Source: Ipomoea triloba
Taxonomy: Eukaryota; Streptophyta; Magnoliopsida; Solanales; Convolvulaceae
Assembly (NCBI RefSeq): GCF_003576645.1
Contig: NC_044925.1
Location: 5,476,107-5,540,106 of the forward strand
DNA length: 64,000 bases
Direction of reading: 5' to 3'
Positions 45,538-57,364 of this stretch are shown one piece after another. Both the position numbers and the translations under genes were made by a program. A model generated the notes under the pieces. It was given only the letters and a program-made list of their open reading frames with translations, was not told the origin of the DNA and ran no database searches. Within the stretch, counting starts at the first letter, position 1. Each line of letters opens with the position of its first letter.

Positions 45538-48276
45538 TCAACCAATGCGGATATCTTGTGAAAGGAACACAGCCCAGGCATCCTATGATATTATTATAAA
45601 CAATAATAGAGTGAGTTGACACGTGACAGGTTGAAAGAGTACCAAGTAAATAAATTGTTAGAATCAAGCGTTTACCACTACGCCAAAAACTAGCGCTTGA
45701 TCTTAACAAGTAGTAATAGAGTCAGGTCACGGATTCGAGTCTTAGAGCAGTTAAGATTGCTGTAAGGATTGGGCGGAGGCTTATAAGGGCTAAGTCCAGC
45801 ACCCTGACTTTCGAAAATGTGTGGCAGTATAAGGAAATAAAGTTGCGCATTCGCTACTAGCTATAGCTTTTGGCGTAGTGGTAAGCGTTTGATCCTAACA
45901 TAAATCATAACGGACTGACTAGTTGTATGTATGTACCTGGAGGATAGAAAACACCTTCTCTGCAATGTGTTTTTGAGGGGTGGTTGCGCCTCTTTGTTGC
46001 AGTTTGTCTGGGTGCAGACAAAGCCTAGCTTTCTGATAAGCTTTTTTCACTCTTGAGCTTTCGATTAGGTAAGTTAGAGGGACTGGGAGCCATCCGCTGT
46101 TAAACCATAGAATCTGAGTCCACAGGAACAGCCAGGCAGGCCGGGGGTCATTCTAATTTATTTATGCACACTATAGTTTTGGTAATTGATCTGTTGGATA
46201 CGAAAATATAGAGAAAACCTTACGTGGTGCAGCGTTGACAGGAGCAACCGGATGTCACCTTCCTTACCAGTTAACCATATCCTTATTTTTTCATCAAGTA
46301 ACTCCATTTCCATCTGCACTAAACAAGAACATGTGCTTAGGATCTCAAGTTTTTGTTCCAACTTCTAACTGTACTTTGTTGGATTGCATAATTACTAAGA
46401 AATTTGGGCATTATACTATACCTAAGCATACCAATTACCAACTTTAAGTTAAAAGATGAAATAATAATAAGCAACAGAGTCAAGATTATGGAAGCTTACA
46501 TCAGTGTCAAAATTCTGTCTTCCTTCTCCCTCTGCACATTTATCTGCTTCCTCATCCTGCACAAGGGGTTTACCAAAGACGAGGATATAATGAAAACCGA
46601 AAAATCAATATCTACCATGTGCAGATTTTCAGGTGTTACACAAGGAAGGACAAGGGGTTTAAAGCTAAGTACCGGTATGGTTGCTTGTGTAAACTCAGTC
46701 CCGTCAATCTGTTCATCTGAAGACTGATGCATGCTCGGCATGTCTGCAGAAAGACAAATACTCACAAGTTGATAGCTGTTGAAAAATAGGAATAAACAAA
46801 CAGACATTAATAGCACCTTGATTTTACCTGAATGCTCTTTCTCCTGCTGAGGAGCCATTTGGGGATTATTCTCAGTCTCAGAACAGTGTCTCTGAAACTT
46901 CTCTTTGGCCCAAGCAATTGCTTCATCTACACCAATTGCTTCATCCACCATTATTTCTCTACCACTGCTCGTATTGATCTCGATAACATAGGAGCTCATG
47001 ACTTCATCTTCCTCCTGTTCCGTCACTACTTGATCATCATCGTTCAGCAAGTCATCTTGAATTCCGCAGCCTCGACTTGCCTCTTGGTCTTGACCAAGAG
47101 AGGATGCAACAGAGGACGGGGGCGAATTGAGATCCAAATCATGATCCGTGGAGATTTTGAGGCTTCTGTACGAATTGGGGTCAACACTAATGGTTTCGGG
47201 GGATGAATTCCTCCGGCTGAACCCAAAGTGAGTGTTTCTCAGGCTTTCACTGTGATCATTTTCAGTATTATTGTAAGAAGGGGGATGACACGAAAATGCT
47301 GGCATCCCCTGATACCTTGGATATTCTTCATGAAATTTTCTTGTGTTCCATCTAGATGCCACATTTATAGGCCTAAAATCAGGAAAAAAAATAATAATGA
47401 CTACAAATTTCAAACATTCTTTTCATCAACATGCTTCTTATACTCCCAATTCTGATATCTCCCTTAGTATATCAAGATTATGATTATAACTTTCTAACAA
47501 TAGCAGAACTTGGCATAGCATAAAAAGTTAACCAAAAACAAAACACTGTTGAAATCTCAGGTTTTATATTAATTAAGAAGCACAACAAACAAATCATGTT
47601 CTTCATCTGTCAATCTCTTATCAATTGCACCTATGAATGTATGAACGCATACTATTGTAATTAGGGGAAAGTTGTGGGGGTATATCTGTAAATTAGAAAA
47701 CAGAATTGTAACGGAAACCGGAGGCGAAATTGATTGTTGTTTATACCTGAGCTTTGAGGCGAAGAACGAAACGTCGGGATCGGCTTCTCCGATCGCCGGC
47801 CGGAGAGGGCTGACGTCCTCCGAACTCAAAACGGAAGATGAGCTGGCTTTGGATTTGGACCCCGACCTCGTCCTCGATCTTCTCACTTCATCCTCCTCTT
47901 CCCACCCGAATATGTCGCTGTAAAACCCCTGATCATACATCCGGCCACACTTCTCCATCGGGATCCTGAACTCCGGCAAGTTCCGGCCGCACCTCGCCGG
48001 AATTACATTCTCCGGCGGGGTGAAAATCTCCTCGTAGAACAGAGTCTTCCGGTACTCGTTGCCGGAAAACTGGCGACGCATCACACTCCTCGGAGGCCCT
48101 CCGAAGACGTCGCTGAAGTCCTCGGGGTCTAAAACTGAAGATTCGGAGTCTCCGAGCACCGTTCTCCGGCGGTGGGAATTGTCCTCCGTCGATCTCCGGC
48201 GAGGGAGGCTAGTCTTTGTTGTCGTCGTCGTCGAAGGCATTTCCATTCCCATTCTCATCCTCCAGGACTCGTCCAT
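45538..48276 (-). CDS. JAC1: Auxilin-like J-domain protein, JAC1-like (chloroplast accumulation response)
   Basis: Seven exons on minus: 48276-47747, 47372-46828, 46743-46616, 46556-46500, 46313-46224, 46113-45937, 45582-45538. All introns GT-AG and all joins keep frame; predicted 523 residues. N terminus: [19 protein letters not shown] and [11 protein letters not shown] junction, typical of JAC1. Middle: acidic, low complexity. C-terminal J domain from ~425 ([37 protein letters not shown] with HPD at 484-486), as in auxilins. Family: JAC1 is needed for the blue-light accumulation movement of chloroplasts in Arabidopsis. AtJAC1 is about 650 residues, so the middle is shorter here. The last exon encodes [14 protein letters not shown], unlike the usual DAW-x-x-FN end, so the end may be misplaced. 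Sequence reasoning only for function. Confidence 0.9.
45657..45901. mobile_element. SINE-like element with inverted ends, in JAC1 last intron
   Basis: The left end (TGTTAGAATCAAGCGTTTAC then CACTACGCCAAAA) is nearly the reverse complement of the right end (TTTTGGCGTAGTGG then TAAGCGTTTGATCCTAACA). The right end contains a Pol III A-box-like GGCGTAGTGGTAAG. Inside, GGATTCGAGTC resembles a B box and GTATAAGGAAATAAAG links it to the tandem units at 21.0-21.65 kb. It lies between exons 6 and 7. Confidence 0.7.
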
Positions 48277-48361
48277 CTTTCCGGCCAGGTTTTCGCCGGA
48301 GTACTGTGTACACTACCGCTGAACTAAGAAGAAAGTATGGAGCAGCACTGCTTCTGAGCTG

Positions 48362-48400
48362 GTGTATATATCTACACGCTCGGTACGGTGGCTTTATAAC
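48362..48400 (-). promoter_or_regulatory. TATA region of the JAC1-like gene
   Basis: On minus GTTATAAAG (48392-48400) and GATATATACAC (48364-48374) lie 90-125 bp before the ATG at 48276. Either can serve as the core promoter. Confidence 0.5.
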
Positions 48401-48654
48401 TTTTTTTTTTTTTAAATAAAAAAAATATATATAACTTTTCAGTAATATAATCTCACACAAAAAGAAGATCTCGCCATCTAGGGAAAATCAATTTTCCTTT
48501 TTTTTAGCTTTAATTATAAATATTTAATAAACTCAATTAATTAGCTTAACTTTTATTTTTAAAAAAATCATAAAATAATCTAGCAATTTGGAACATTTAG
48601 TAAATGGTTGTGGTAATATTCCGAACAAAATCGTGAAAATATCATATGATTTAT

Positions 48655-48720
48655 GCAAAAAATAAAAAATAAAAAATAAAAAATAAAAAATAAAAAATAA
48701 AAATTAAAAATTAAAAATGA
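48655..48720. repeat. (AAAAAAT)n microsatellite
   Basis: About nine copies of a 7-base A-rich unit. Confidence 0.9.
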
Positions 48721-48984
48721 AAAGAAGAAGTTATAATAACTTTCAAACCATTATAAGTAAATTGTACAAAGAAATCCTTGTGCAATCAGCTCAATCGATA
48801 TGGATCTTCAATCGAGTTTTGTACATTGAATTTGTTGGGTAGTATGGTATGACCTGATATAAATTTATGTCAATTTTTTCTTTTTCTCTTTTTTTTTCTA
48901 GCTAGAAAAATAAAAAGTAAAATTCTAATTGGAAGTGAGATTTAATACAAACAACTATAGAGAAAGAAGAGTGGAGATAGAAGG

Positions 48985-49236
48985 TTTGGGATGCCCGGTA
49001 AGACCTTGATTTTTTTGTGGGTCATGTAGGAGAGAGAAACAACGGAAGAGAGGTGCAATGCTGCGCGTCTGGTGCACATACAATGCCTAGTCGGGTGCGT
49101 GCAACTGGCACGTTAACTCTTCTTTTTTTTTTTTTTTTTTGCTTCAGATTTTCTTTTTTCCTCTTTCTTCTTCTTCTCTATCTCTTTTCTTTCTTCTACA
49201 TGGCATGCAAAAATCAATGCTAAAAATCCAAACTAT
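48985..49236. mobile_element. Tourist-like MITE, diverged copy
   Basis: Shares TTTTTTTGTGGGTC, AGGAGAGAGAAACAACGG-like sequence, the GGTGCACATAC ... GTCGGGTGCGTG core and the right end ATTAGGGATGCTC with the better copy at 55742-56103. The left end is eroded. Confidence 0.55.
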
Positions 49237-49724
49237 TAGGGATGCTCAGATTGAATTGGAAAATGTGATTAAACCATGACAAATGTGCGGTTTTCCCTAT
49301 AAAAGCTATTACATCTTTATCTATTTTTTCTTTTAAATCTTTTCTTACTTTAAGCATCAATCTTATAATGCAGCAATTTTGCCCCATCATGTAACGATTG
49401 TAAGTTGATTGTATTGTATCTTGATCGAGCATGCCTTTGTTATTTCAAGCTCTGAAAGGTTCTTTGGTGGAGAAAGTATTTAAAAAAGATGTTGGTACCA
49501 CATAACTCGAAAAAAAACATTATTTAAGCATACTAGACACTAGAGTACATGAATCAATTAGAATCCAAGCAACTGATAACTGAATAATGGAAATTAAAAG
49601 AAATAAATTGACTAAGGAATTAACTGTATGATAATGGAATGAGTCAGATTAGGAGAATTGTAATCTTGATGTTCTAACAATCTCAGAATTAGGGAAAGAA
49701 TAATTAACCTAGGGATTTATGGAC

Positions 49725-50112
49725 AATGCACATAAGAATTCAATTAACATAGGTGCATTAATGTCAACAAGGTAAATTATTTGCATTTGTAAGTGAAAAT
49801 AAGTGTACAAGTGCAAGTAAAATGTATTACAGGTATAAGGAAAATGTACGCTGAGCTCAATACTAAGTGCACCTAATGTTATAACTAGTTGCACCAAACG
49901 TTATAAGTGGGTGCACATAGGTGCATGAATGTTAACAAGGTATATTACTTGCACTTGTAAGTGAAACTAGGTGCACCAAAGTTCGAATTATTTACGAAAA
50001 TGCCATACCGTCATTTTTTTAAAATTACATTTGATTCGTTGACCTGGACACGTGGACGGCTTCGAAGCGTTCTCATTTCTTTCCTGGACGATAGTTCACA
50101 CCTGAGCGCGCC

Positions 50113-50116
<4 letters not shown>
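49725..50116 (-). mobile_element. TA-associated TIR element, family A, old truncated copy
   Basis: Clearly related to 2580-2974: AAGTGAAACTAGGTGCACCA, TTATTTACGAAAATGCCA, GATTCGTTGACCTGGACACG, GAAGCGTTCTCATTT, then the eroded end right before (TA)n. Identity is well below that among the three copies at 1-4 kb. The far end is lost. Confidence 0.75.

Positions 50117-50207
<91 letters not shown>
50117..50207. repeat. (TA)n microsatellite
   Basis: About 90 bases of TA, abutting the family A remnant. Confidence 0.9.
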
Positions 50208-50211
<4 letters not shown>

Positions 50212-50582
50212 GATCATGTGAGGAAAAGATCTTTTACTAAGTTATTTTTCCTGTAAATCAAGTTTTTTTTTATGGTGTCCACATTTTAGGGGAAGGGGGG
50301 ATAGTTATTGTAGAGTTACGAGTTTGTAACAACTTTACGCGTGCACTGCACGTGCTGACTAGGCGCGTAAATAACTCTCTCTCTCTCTCTTTTTTTTCCC
50401 TATTTCTATAAAAATAAAATTCATTTTTTTTTCTTTTCTCCTCTTCTCACTTCCTCTCTTTTACATGTCTTGCAAAATATCTACAAAAAAAAAAAAAATC
50501 ACAGTAAATGAGGTTGCTCTTATATTGACATTAATAGTTTTTATTTCCAAATCATCATACTTCAAAAAAAAAAAAAAGGAAA

Positions 50583-50824
50583 AAGTGTTTAAATTCTGCC
50601 GCTAAACTACACCCTAAAAACGTAATTGAACCATTCAACTCAAAAAAATGCAATTAGATCACTGAGCTGTCAAAAATTATGCAATTTGAATTTGACAATT
50701 CATCAGGCCATCGCTAAATTAAGATCTCCAGGCCGGAGGCAAAACGTTTTCTTTGTCTCCGGCCTGGAACGAAGAAGTTTCTTCCTCACCGGCGGCAGAT
50801 GAAGACGGGGATATGTGGTGTTTC

Positions 50825-50856
<32 letters not shown>

Positions 50857-51000
50857 AAAATTTTAAAATTTTAAACATATCAAATTTGATCGAATTACAT
50901 AATTTTGGACAGTTTAAGGACTTTTTTTTTTTTTGAGTTGGATGGCTCAATAATTACACTTTTGCTACAGTTAGGTGACTAATTTAAACCTTTTTCCTTT
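50583..51000. mobile_element. Foldback MITE with GC-rich core, copy 1
   Basis: Left GGAAAAAGTGTTTAAATTC mirrors right GAATTTAAACCTTTTTCC-type end (plus reading AATTTAAACCTTTTTCC). Phrases TGCAATTAGATCACTGAG / GAGTTGGATGGCTCAATAAT are mirrored too. The centre is GC-rich with CTCCAGGCCGGAGG and CTCCGGCCTGGA. Closely resembles the element at 60.38-60.94 kb. Confidence 0.6.
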
Positions 51001-51003
51001 TAG

Positions 51004-51011
51004 ATATACAT

Positions 51012-51078
<67 letters not shown>
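51004..51078. repeat. (TACA)n/(TA)n microsatellite
   Basis: TACATACA followed by TATA dinucleotides. Confidence 0.85.
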
Positions 51079-51079
<1 letters not shown>

Positions 51080-51579
51080 CCCTAGCTAATTAATGTTTGT
51101 CACTTCCCAGTCTTCTCTTGCTTTCAATCCTGCCCCCTCAACTACACTACTACACACAAGATAGTGAAAGACTCATTGAGATGACAAACACAGGAAACCT
51201 TTGAATTGGAAGATTGAGTCATTGATTTTTACAAGGCTTTGTCTTCTCCTCAAAGTTTATACAAAGAAAGAGCTAGTAGATTTACCAAAAGAAAAAAATC
51301 AACTTCAATTTTTGCTTAAATTCATATTCCGTATAGATAATCTTTCTACCTCAAAAACAACTATTATTGGTCTTAATTAGAACTTAAAAGTGAACTTATC
51401 CACGTCTTCACTTTCATTGATATCACCCACATACATCACAACTCCATTTGCACCATTGCGTCATGGATCTCCCCGTTTTTCTAAATAATCACTTCCATGA
51501 ATTGAAAATAAATAATCTCCATAAAGAGGAGGATGGATAAAATATTATCTCCATTGATAGAATAATCACGGATGGGTTC

Positions 51580-51960
51580 GGAGCACACGGAACGGGTTTG
51601 AAATAAATAGCTATGGCCAAGGTCAGACCTCGGCCAAAGGTCAGCCACCGCCCTCGGCCAAGGTCAGCCTCGACCGAGTCCGCCACTTGGCCGAGGGCGC
51701 CGAGGTCTGACCTCGACCAAGGTCAGCCTCGACCGAGTTCGTTACTTCGCCGAGGTCAGCCCTCGGCCGAGTGACGGGGTCTTGGTCCACGGGCGCCCGG
51801 GTTGTACGGCGTCTGGGGTGATACAAGGCCGTTGGAGGGCTCCGTTCCATTCTCTCCGGGTTTGCTAAGCCTAAGTTAGTATAAAAGTGCTCATAAATGT
51901 CCAATTAAGACACGATTTGTCTGACCCTTGTTATTACACAAATCTTATCATTGTAATAGC
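51580..51960. mobile_element. GC-rich LTR-like remnant with TCGGCC repeats
   Basis: A sharply GC-rich island in AT-rich DNA. It has repeated and inverted CTCGGCCAAGGTCAG / CTGACCTCGGCC phrases. AGTATAAAAGTGCTC at about 51,878 is a TATA-like box on plus. This layout suggests the U3 of an LTR, possibly a solo LTR. No matching partner in the window. Confidence 0.4.
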
Positions 51961-53159
51961 ATTATTCATTATTTAATATACAATTATCTCCGTGACATAC
52001 ATTTTGATTGTCCAATCATGTTTCTTATTAATTCTTGTCTGTGTCATATCCCCTGTATAATCGAGTTTTATAATTAGGATCGCCCGGATTATTAAAATCC
52101 ATCTGTCCATCACCCATATACATTCGAAGATAGTACAGGAATGCGGTATAAACTCCCTACATACTCCGCCTTGTTACCATCCTCAGTATTTGCACATCTA
52201 GGCATCTCGCAAACAATTGCATGTATAAGACTCGACATAGAAAGAATTATATAATGGACTGGTTGTCACTTTAATAAGCATGGTTCTACATCAATATAGA
52301 GGATGGTAAAAATTGAACTAAGTAATTTTTACCCTTCCATGAGTAGTAACAATTTCAACTTTTACAAAATAGATTTTACAAAACCATGTTAAAATTTCCC
52401 ATACACACTCCTAATCTAAAATAATTTTATTTTAAAGAACATGACACTTTTTTCGTATCAAAGTGTAAACACACAAAAAAAGAAATCCAAATTATATATA
52501 GTGGAGAAAACCATGTTAAAAGCCTTCAACTCTTCAAGTGCCTTCAATTCCTCAAGTGTCTTCAAGATCTTCAAGTGTCCTCAAGTCTTCAAGTGTGATT
52601 CAAGAATTGATAAAAAAAAAAAAGTGTGATTCAAGAAATGAGATGATGGCTCTATTTATAGTGGAGAAAATGTAACTTTCACCTCATAACAACTGCCTTT
52701 AATATTTATCCAATAAATAAATAATTATTTGGATAGATACTAAGAGTTTATCCAAAACAAATCTTGTTATAATCATGTCTAGGTTCAAGATTCTATCAGT
52801 AAATTTGAATTTAATTATAATTGTTAAATTCAAATATAATAAAACTAAGTCAAATATAATTAGAACTTTGATTAATTAATTAACTAATTTAATAACTCAA
52901 GACCAATAGTCCACACAGTGTTGTGTGGACCATAACAAAAAGTACATTTTTTTAAGAAACAAAAAGTATATTTTTAATATATTAAAAGTACATTATTCAT
53001 GTACTGAATGTACATTGTACAAAATAATGTATTTTTAATACTCAAATAATGTATTTTCTCTAAATATAATGTACATTTTTAATATACTAAAAGTACATTA
53101 TTTGATAGTAAGGTCCACAGAGCTATGCTAGTGACTCTATTACAATCTGTTCATAACTA
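51961..53159. other. Intergenic sequence with two short repeat patches
   Basis: No gene. 52,530-52,600 has repeated TTCAAGTG(T/C) phrases. 52,980-53,105 has repeated TAATGTACATT-type phrases. Confidence 0.5.
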
Positions 53160-53285
53160 CTTTTCTCAATCTATTGAAGTACAAAGAGTCAATGTCACCT
53201 CCACTAAGGCTCAAACTCACAACCCGCATAGTCTCATATAAGGGAGTAACTTGGTGCTACTGGACCACAAGGTCCTTGGCAACTA
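53160..53285 (-). mobile_element. SINE-like tRNA-derived fragment
   Basis: On minus GGACCTTGTGGTCCAGTAGC (A box-like) and GGTTGTGAGTTTGAGCC (B box-like) are about 45 bp apart. Same head as 10758-10842. Confidence 0.5.
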
Positions 53286-53419
53286 ATTCTTATTTATTAT
53301 GTTTAAATATAATTATTTTCTCTTTTTAGGAGTAAACCGTTTTAAAATTGACCTATTTAGTACACATAACATAAGACTTACCTTTATATGTAGTATGCAA
53401 TCTTAGGTAGTTACTGTAG

Positions 53420-53470
53420 GATTTTCTCAAAAAAAAAAAAAAAAAAAAAAGAAAAAAGAAAAAAAGAAAA
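53420..53470. repeat. Poly-A rich stretch
   Basis: About 20 As followed by interrupted GAAAAA units. Confidence 0.8.
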
Positions 53471-54301
53471 GGTAGAAGACATACGTTTATATGTATCATG
53501 TATGCATAGTGTTTCATATCAACATATATTCATGTAAATTGTGTTTGTATGTATTAGCGAACGCATGTTCTTGGGTAGGAAGTGATGTTACATCATGAAA
53601 AGTTTGGAACATTAATTGTACTGTTTACGTTCGTGGACTTTATAAATTAGCTAATGTTTTAATTTCCTTATTTTTTTTCTATATATAATATATGAATTCC
53701 ATATACCATGTTCGAAGCGTATTTATACTCTCTCTTATGTTTCACAAATTTTCCTTCTAAAGAAAAAAAATACTACGTATATTTTAGTAACGAGGGTAAC
53801 GAGTTTAATTAACTTAGAATACTAAAATATAGTTTGTGAAATAGGTCACAAATAATATGTATATAACTTAATTAAGTAACTATTTATCATTAACAATATT
53901 ATTAATTTAAGTGTTTGAGAAATAGTCGTGTATAAATATCAATAGTTTAAATAGTAGAGTATCAATACAAAATGACTAGAACTAGATTTGGGTACAAAAT
54001 GCGCAGAATTATTATTTATACAAGTAAGAGATTGATTAAATTCCTAAATAAATTCTGCCAAATAGAGTTCAAGTAACTAAAATCAAAGTGACACTTTTTT
54101 TCTCACGTGCGGTATATGGTAGATTGATAGTTACTGTGGTGTGAACATAGTAATTGTTAAGTTATCCAATCCTATCAGAAGGTGCGTGCAAGCTAATATT
54201 AGGCTTGCTATATTAGTTAGATTCAACCAATTAGGCTAGGGTAGGACATAATTAGAAGCAATTGTTATACTATGGATCAAAATTTATATTGCTTTGTGAA
54301 T

Positions 54302-55058
54302 CTCAATTTAAAAATTATGTGTCTATAATTATATATTTTGTGCTTACAATTAATAATTTTTATAATTGTAATAAATTTAAGGTACATAACATAATAATTA
54401 CAGACACATAACATCATAACTACATATACATAAATTGTTAATTATATGTACAAAATATGTTAATTACAGACACCTAAGATGTTGGTTAACATGTTATGTG
54501 TCTGCGGTTGACATATTTTGTGTATCTCGTTAACAGTTTATGTGTATGTACTTATGATGTTATATGTCTATAATTACTATGTGATGTGTCTTCAATTTGT
54601 TTACATGTACAAAAACGGTTAACTGCAAGTATAAAATGTGTCAACTACATGTACAAAATTTGAATATTATTTTTAGATCGGAGTTCACAATACAAGGTTT
54701 AATTAAAAAAAATTATGTGTCTATACTTACATATTTTGTGCTTACAATTAATAATTTTTATACTTGTAAATAAAGTTAAGGTACATAACATAATAATTAC
54801 AGATACAACATCTATCATAACTACATATACATAAATTGTTAATTATATGTACAAAATATGTTAATTATAGACACATAAGATGTTGGTTAACATATTATGT
54901 GTCTACGGTTAACATATTTTGTGTATGCCGTTAACAGTTTATGTGTATGTACTTATGATGTTATATGTCTATAATTACTATGTGATGTGCCTTCAATTTG
55001 TTTACATGTACAAAAACGGTCAACTGCAAGTATAAAATGTGTCAACTACAGGTACAAA
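54302..55058. repeat. About 400-bp tandem duplication
   Basis: 54302-54660 and 54700-55058 match at an offset of about 400 bp (for example AAGGTACATAACATAATAAT and CATAAATTGTTAATTATATG in both) with scattered differences. Each unit itself is built of TACATAAC/GTTATGTG phrases and their inverse. No coding capacity. Confidence 0.85.
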
Positions 55059-55059
55059 A

Positions 55060-55147
55060 TTCTTCTTCTTCTTCTTCTTCTTCTTCTTCTTCTTCTTCTT
55101 CTTCTTCTTCTTCTTCTTCTTCTTCTTCTTCTTCTTCTTCTTCTTCT
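55060..55147. repeat. (TTC)n microsatellite
   Basis: About 29 uninterrupted TTC units, immediately after the tandem duplication. The long Phe-run frame here is an artefact. Confidence 0.95.
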
Positions 55148-55158
55148 TTCCATTTAAT

Positions 55159-55446
55159 GGACATTTGATTAAGGTTATATTACATAACTTCAGTAATACA
55201 AGACATTTGATTAAGGTTATATTACATAACTTCAGTAATACAAATATTACCCCCTCTTTCTCATTTTACCTGTGTCACTTTTTTTTTTTTAGTTTGTCTC
55301 AAAATGTTGTCCTCTTTCCAAAATTGAACATCATCATCATTCTATTTTTTCCATTTTATCTTTATGAATTTTGCTTTCCTTATTACTTTTATGTTAAAGG
55401 ACATTTGATTAAGGTTATATTACATAACTTCAGTAATACAAATATT
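55159..55446. repeat. 43-bp repeat and 197-bp partial duplication
   Basis: GACATTTGATTAAGGTTATA begins copies at 55159, 55202 and 55399. The 197 bp from 55202 repeats from 55399 into the Stowaway-like element, with minor differences. Confidence 0.8.
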
Positions 55447-55711
55447 ACCCACTCCGTCTCATTTTACCTGTGTTACTTTTTTTTTTTTTTAGTTTGTCTC
55501 AAAATGTTGTCCTCTTTTCAAAATTGAACATCATCATCATTCTATTTTTTCCACTTTACCCTTATGAATTTTGCTTTCTTTATTAGTTTTATTTTCAAAA
55601 GTGAAAAAAGTTAGGAGCATAAATGGAAAACACATAGCATTTACGGAGTACTTTAATTTCTTAAAAAGCGTGCTAAAAACAAATGTGACAACCAATTTGA
55701 GATGAAAGGAG
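55447..55711. mobile_element. Stowaway-like MITE (diverged)
   Basis: Starts CCCACTCCGTCTCATTTTAC after TA and ends GAGATGAAAGGAG before TA (55712-55713). A truncated second copy of its left part lies at 55,250-55,398. Confidence 0.65.
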
Positions 55712-55741
55712 TAGTATATTATATACCCTTATTTGGTTTAA

Positions 55742-56103
55742 GAGCATCCCATCTATAGTTTTTTCTTGATTTTTTTGTGGGTCTAATATGAGATATAGAA
55801 AAGAGAAGGTAAGAGAGAGAAATTTAGGGATACCCATTACCCTTCAAGAATGGTTTTTTTAGGGCCCGCCAGGAGAAAAAACAGTCATAGGAAAGCCGCA
55901 GCTATGCGCATTTGGTGCACAGCCAACGCCCCGCCGGGCGCGTGTAGTGCACACGCCAACTGGTGCATTGTGTTTTTTTTTTTTTGGTCAGATCAGCATT
56001 TTTATGGTTTTTTTCCTCTTTTTTCTTCTTCTATTTCTTTCATCTCTCTCCTAGTTTGGCACCTCAAAAACCATTAAAAAAATCAATGATATTAGAGATG
56101 CTC
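55742..56103. mobile_element. Tourist-like (PIF/Harbinger) MITE
   Basis: Inverted ends GAGCATCCC and GAGATGCTC (inverse GAGCATCTC), flanked by the 3-bp duplication TAA (55739-55741, 56104-56106), the target size of PIF/Harbinger elements. The core has GCGCGTGTAGTGCACACGCC. 362 bp, non-coding. Confidence 0.8.
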
Positions 56104-56244
56104 TAAGAAAATGGAAAAGAAATTCAATTTTGTTACATTCATGAGAATTTCATTCTATCAATTTTTTAGATTATATGGTATTTTCGAGTTTGTTACATCA
56201 TCTAAAAATATATTTTAAACCAAATGCCTCAAAAAATTATGGGT

Positions 56245-56890
56245 AAAAAATCCCACTTCCTGTGACAATGAAAATCACAGGGTGCACAAATAACAAATAC
56301 GAGAGAATACATAATAGCCCAAAATAAATATCAACACAACACAATTTATGTGAAAACCCCAAAACCAAGGGACCACCACCAACAGTATTTCCACTATAAA
56401 AAATCTTGGATACAAAGTTCCACGCTACCAAACCATCCAAACATCCAAAAATCATCAAATATAACAACTCTAGTTCCAAAGACTTCCTATTATGTTCCAC
56501 AGGCCTAAAAAGGAATACTAACTCGTACTTAAAATATTCAACCACCACGAACAAGTGAAAAAAATACAAATATTACAACAATACTCAAAAGATGCTTGGA
56601 ATAAACAAGCTGATCTCTCTAAAATATTTGATGAAGAAACACCCAAAAACCTCGGCAAATCTCACGACAAAATATCAAAGAAACTGCGCCAAAAATCTCC
56701 TCCTGCTGCCGAACACATTGCAGAAAAGGAGATGGCGAATGAAGCAAAGATATTGTTTTTGTTTCGTTACTTTCTGTGCCGCCAACCTCACTAGCCGAAC
56801 AAACCAAAACCTTATAACATATATATATTATGGAGAAAGAAACCAAAAAGGAAAATTTTCCTTTTCTCAATTGGGCTAGAAGAATTCCAA
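56245..56890. mobile_element. LTR-like dispersed repeat, copy 1 (probable solo copia LTR)
   Basis: Pairs with 61,930-62,595: CCACTTCCTGTGACAATGAA, CAATAGCCCAAAATAAAT-like, GGACCACCACCAACA, CTAAAATATTTGATGAAGAA and a shared end with TTTTCCTTTTCTC, GGCTAGAAG, TTCCAAAGC and TTAGCTTGCTGCCGCC. A phrase resembling 'ttatgtgaaaacccc...ccaccacc' is common in plant copia LTRs. No internal region accompanies it. Confidence 0.6.
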
Positions 56891-56912
56891 AGCCTTAGCT
56901 TGCTGCCGCCCA

Positions 56913-57361
56913 TCGTTATATCGTGGACCAGGGTCCATAGTCGTTTCAATGTTAGTGTACGCGGATGCAAATGACTCCAGAGAATTCATTATCTATAATA
57001 CACATAATCCTTATCTAGAATACACAGAACGTTTGCCTAGAATACACAGAATATCGACACAAAATACACAGAAGTCATCCTCCTAATATTCGAATGCACA
57101 AACACATCACAACCTGTGTTAATAACATGAATACACAGAATATTTACACAAAATACACAGAACTCATCATCCTAAACATTCAAATGCACAAACACATCAC
57201 AACATGTGTTACTAACATGAATACACAGAACGGTTGCCTAGAATACACATAATGATTGCCTGGAATACACAGAACTATTACCTAGAATACACCAAACTCA
57301 TCTCCTAACATTTTGGTACGGAGTGCACAATGCATTGTGCACCGTGGTCCAAGATATAAAT
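56913..57361. mobile_element. Inverted-repeat element with GAATACACAGAA array, copy 1
   Basis: Left end TATATCGTGGACCAGGGTCC and right end (inverse TATATCTTGGACCACGGTGC) form the TIR. The interior repeats GAATACACAGAAC with TTGCCTA or ATTTACACA spacers about ten times, with one longer block duplicated (CATTCAAATGCACAAACACA). Confidence 0.75.
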
Positions 57362-57364
57362 TGT

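Noticed and set aside
46832..47206. Plus-strand frames across the JAC1-like exon 2
   Set aside because: Shadows of the minus-strand exon, which has splice sites and a matching protein.
55039..55527. 162-codon Phe-rich frame
   Set aside because: Translation of (TTC)n plus a duplicated MITE segment.
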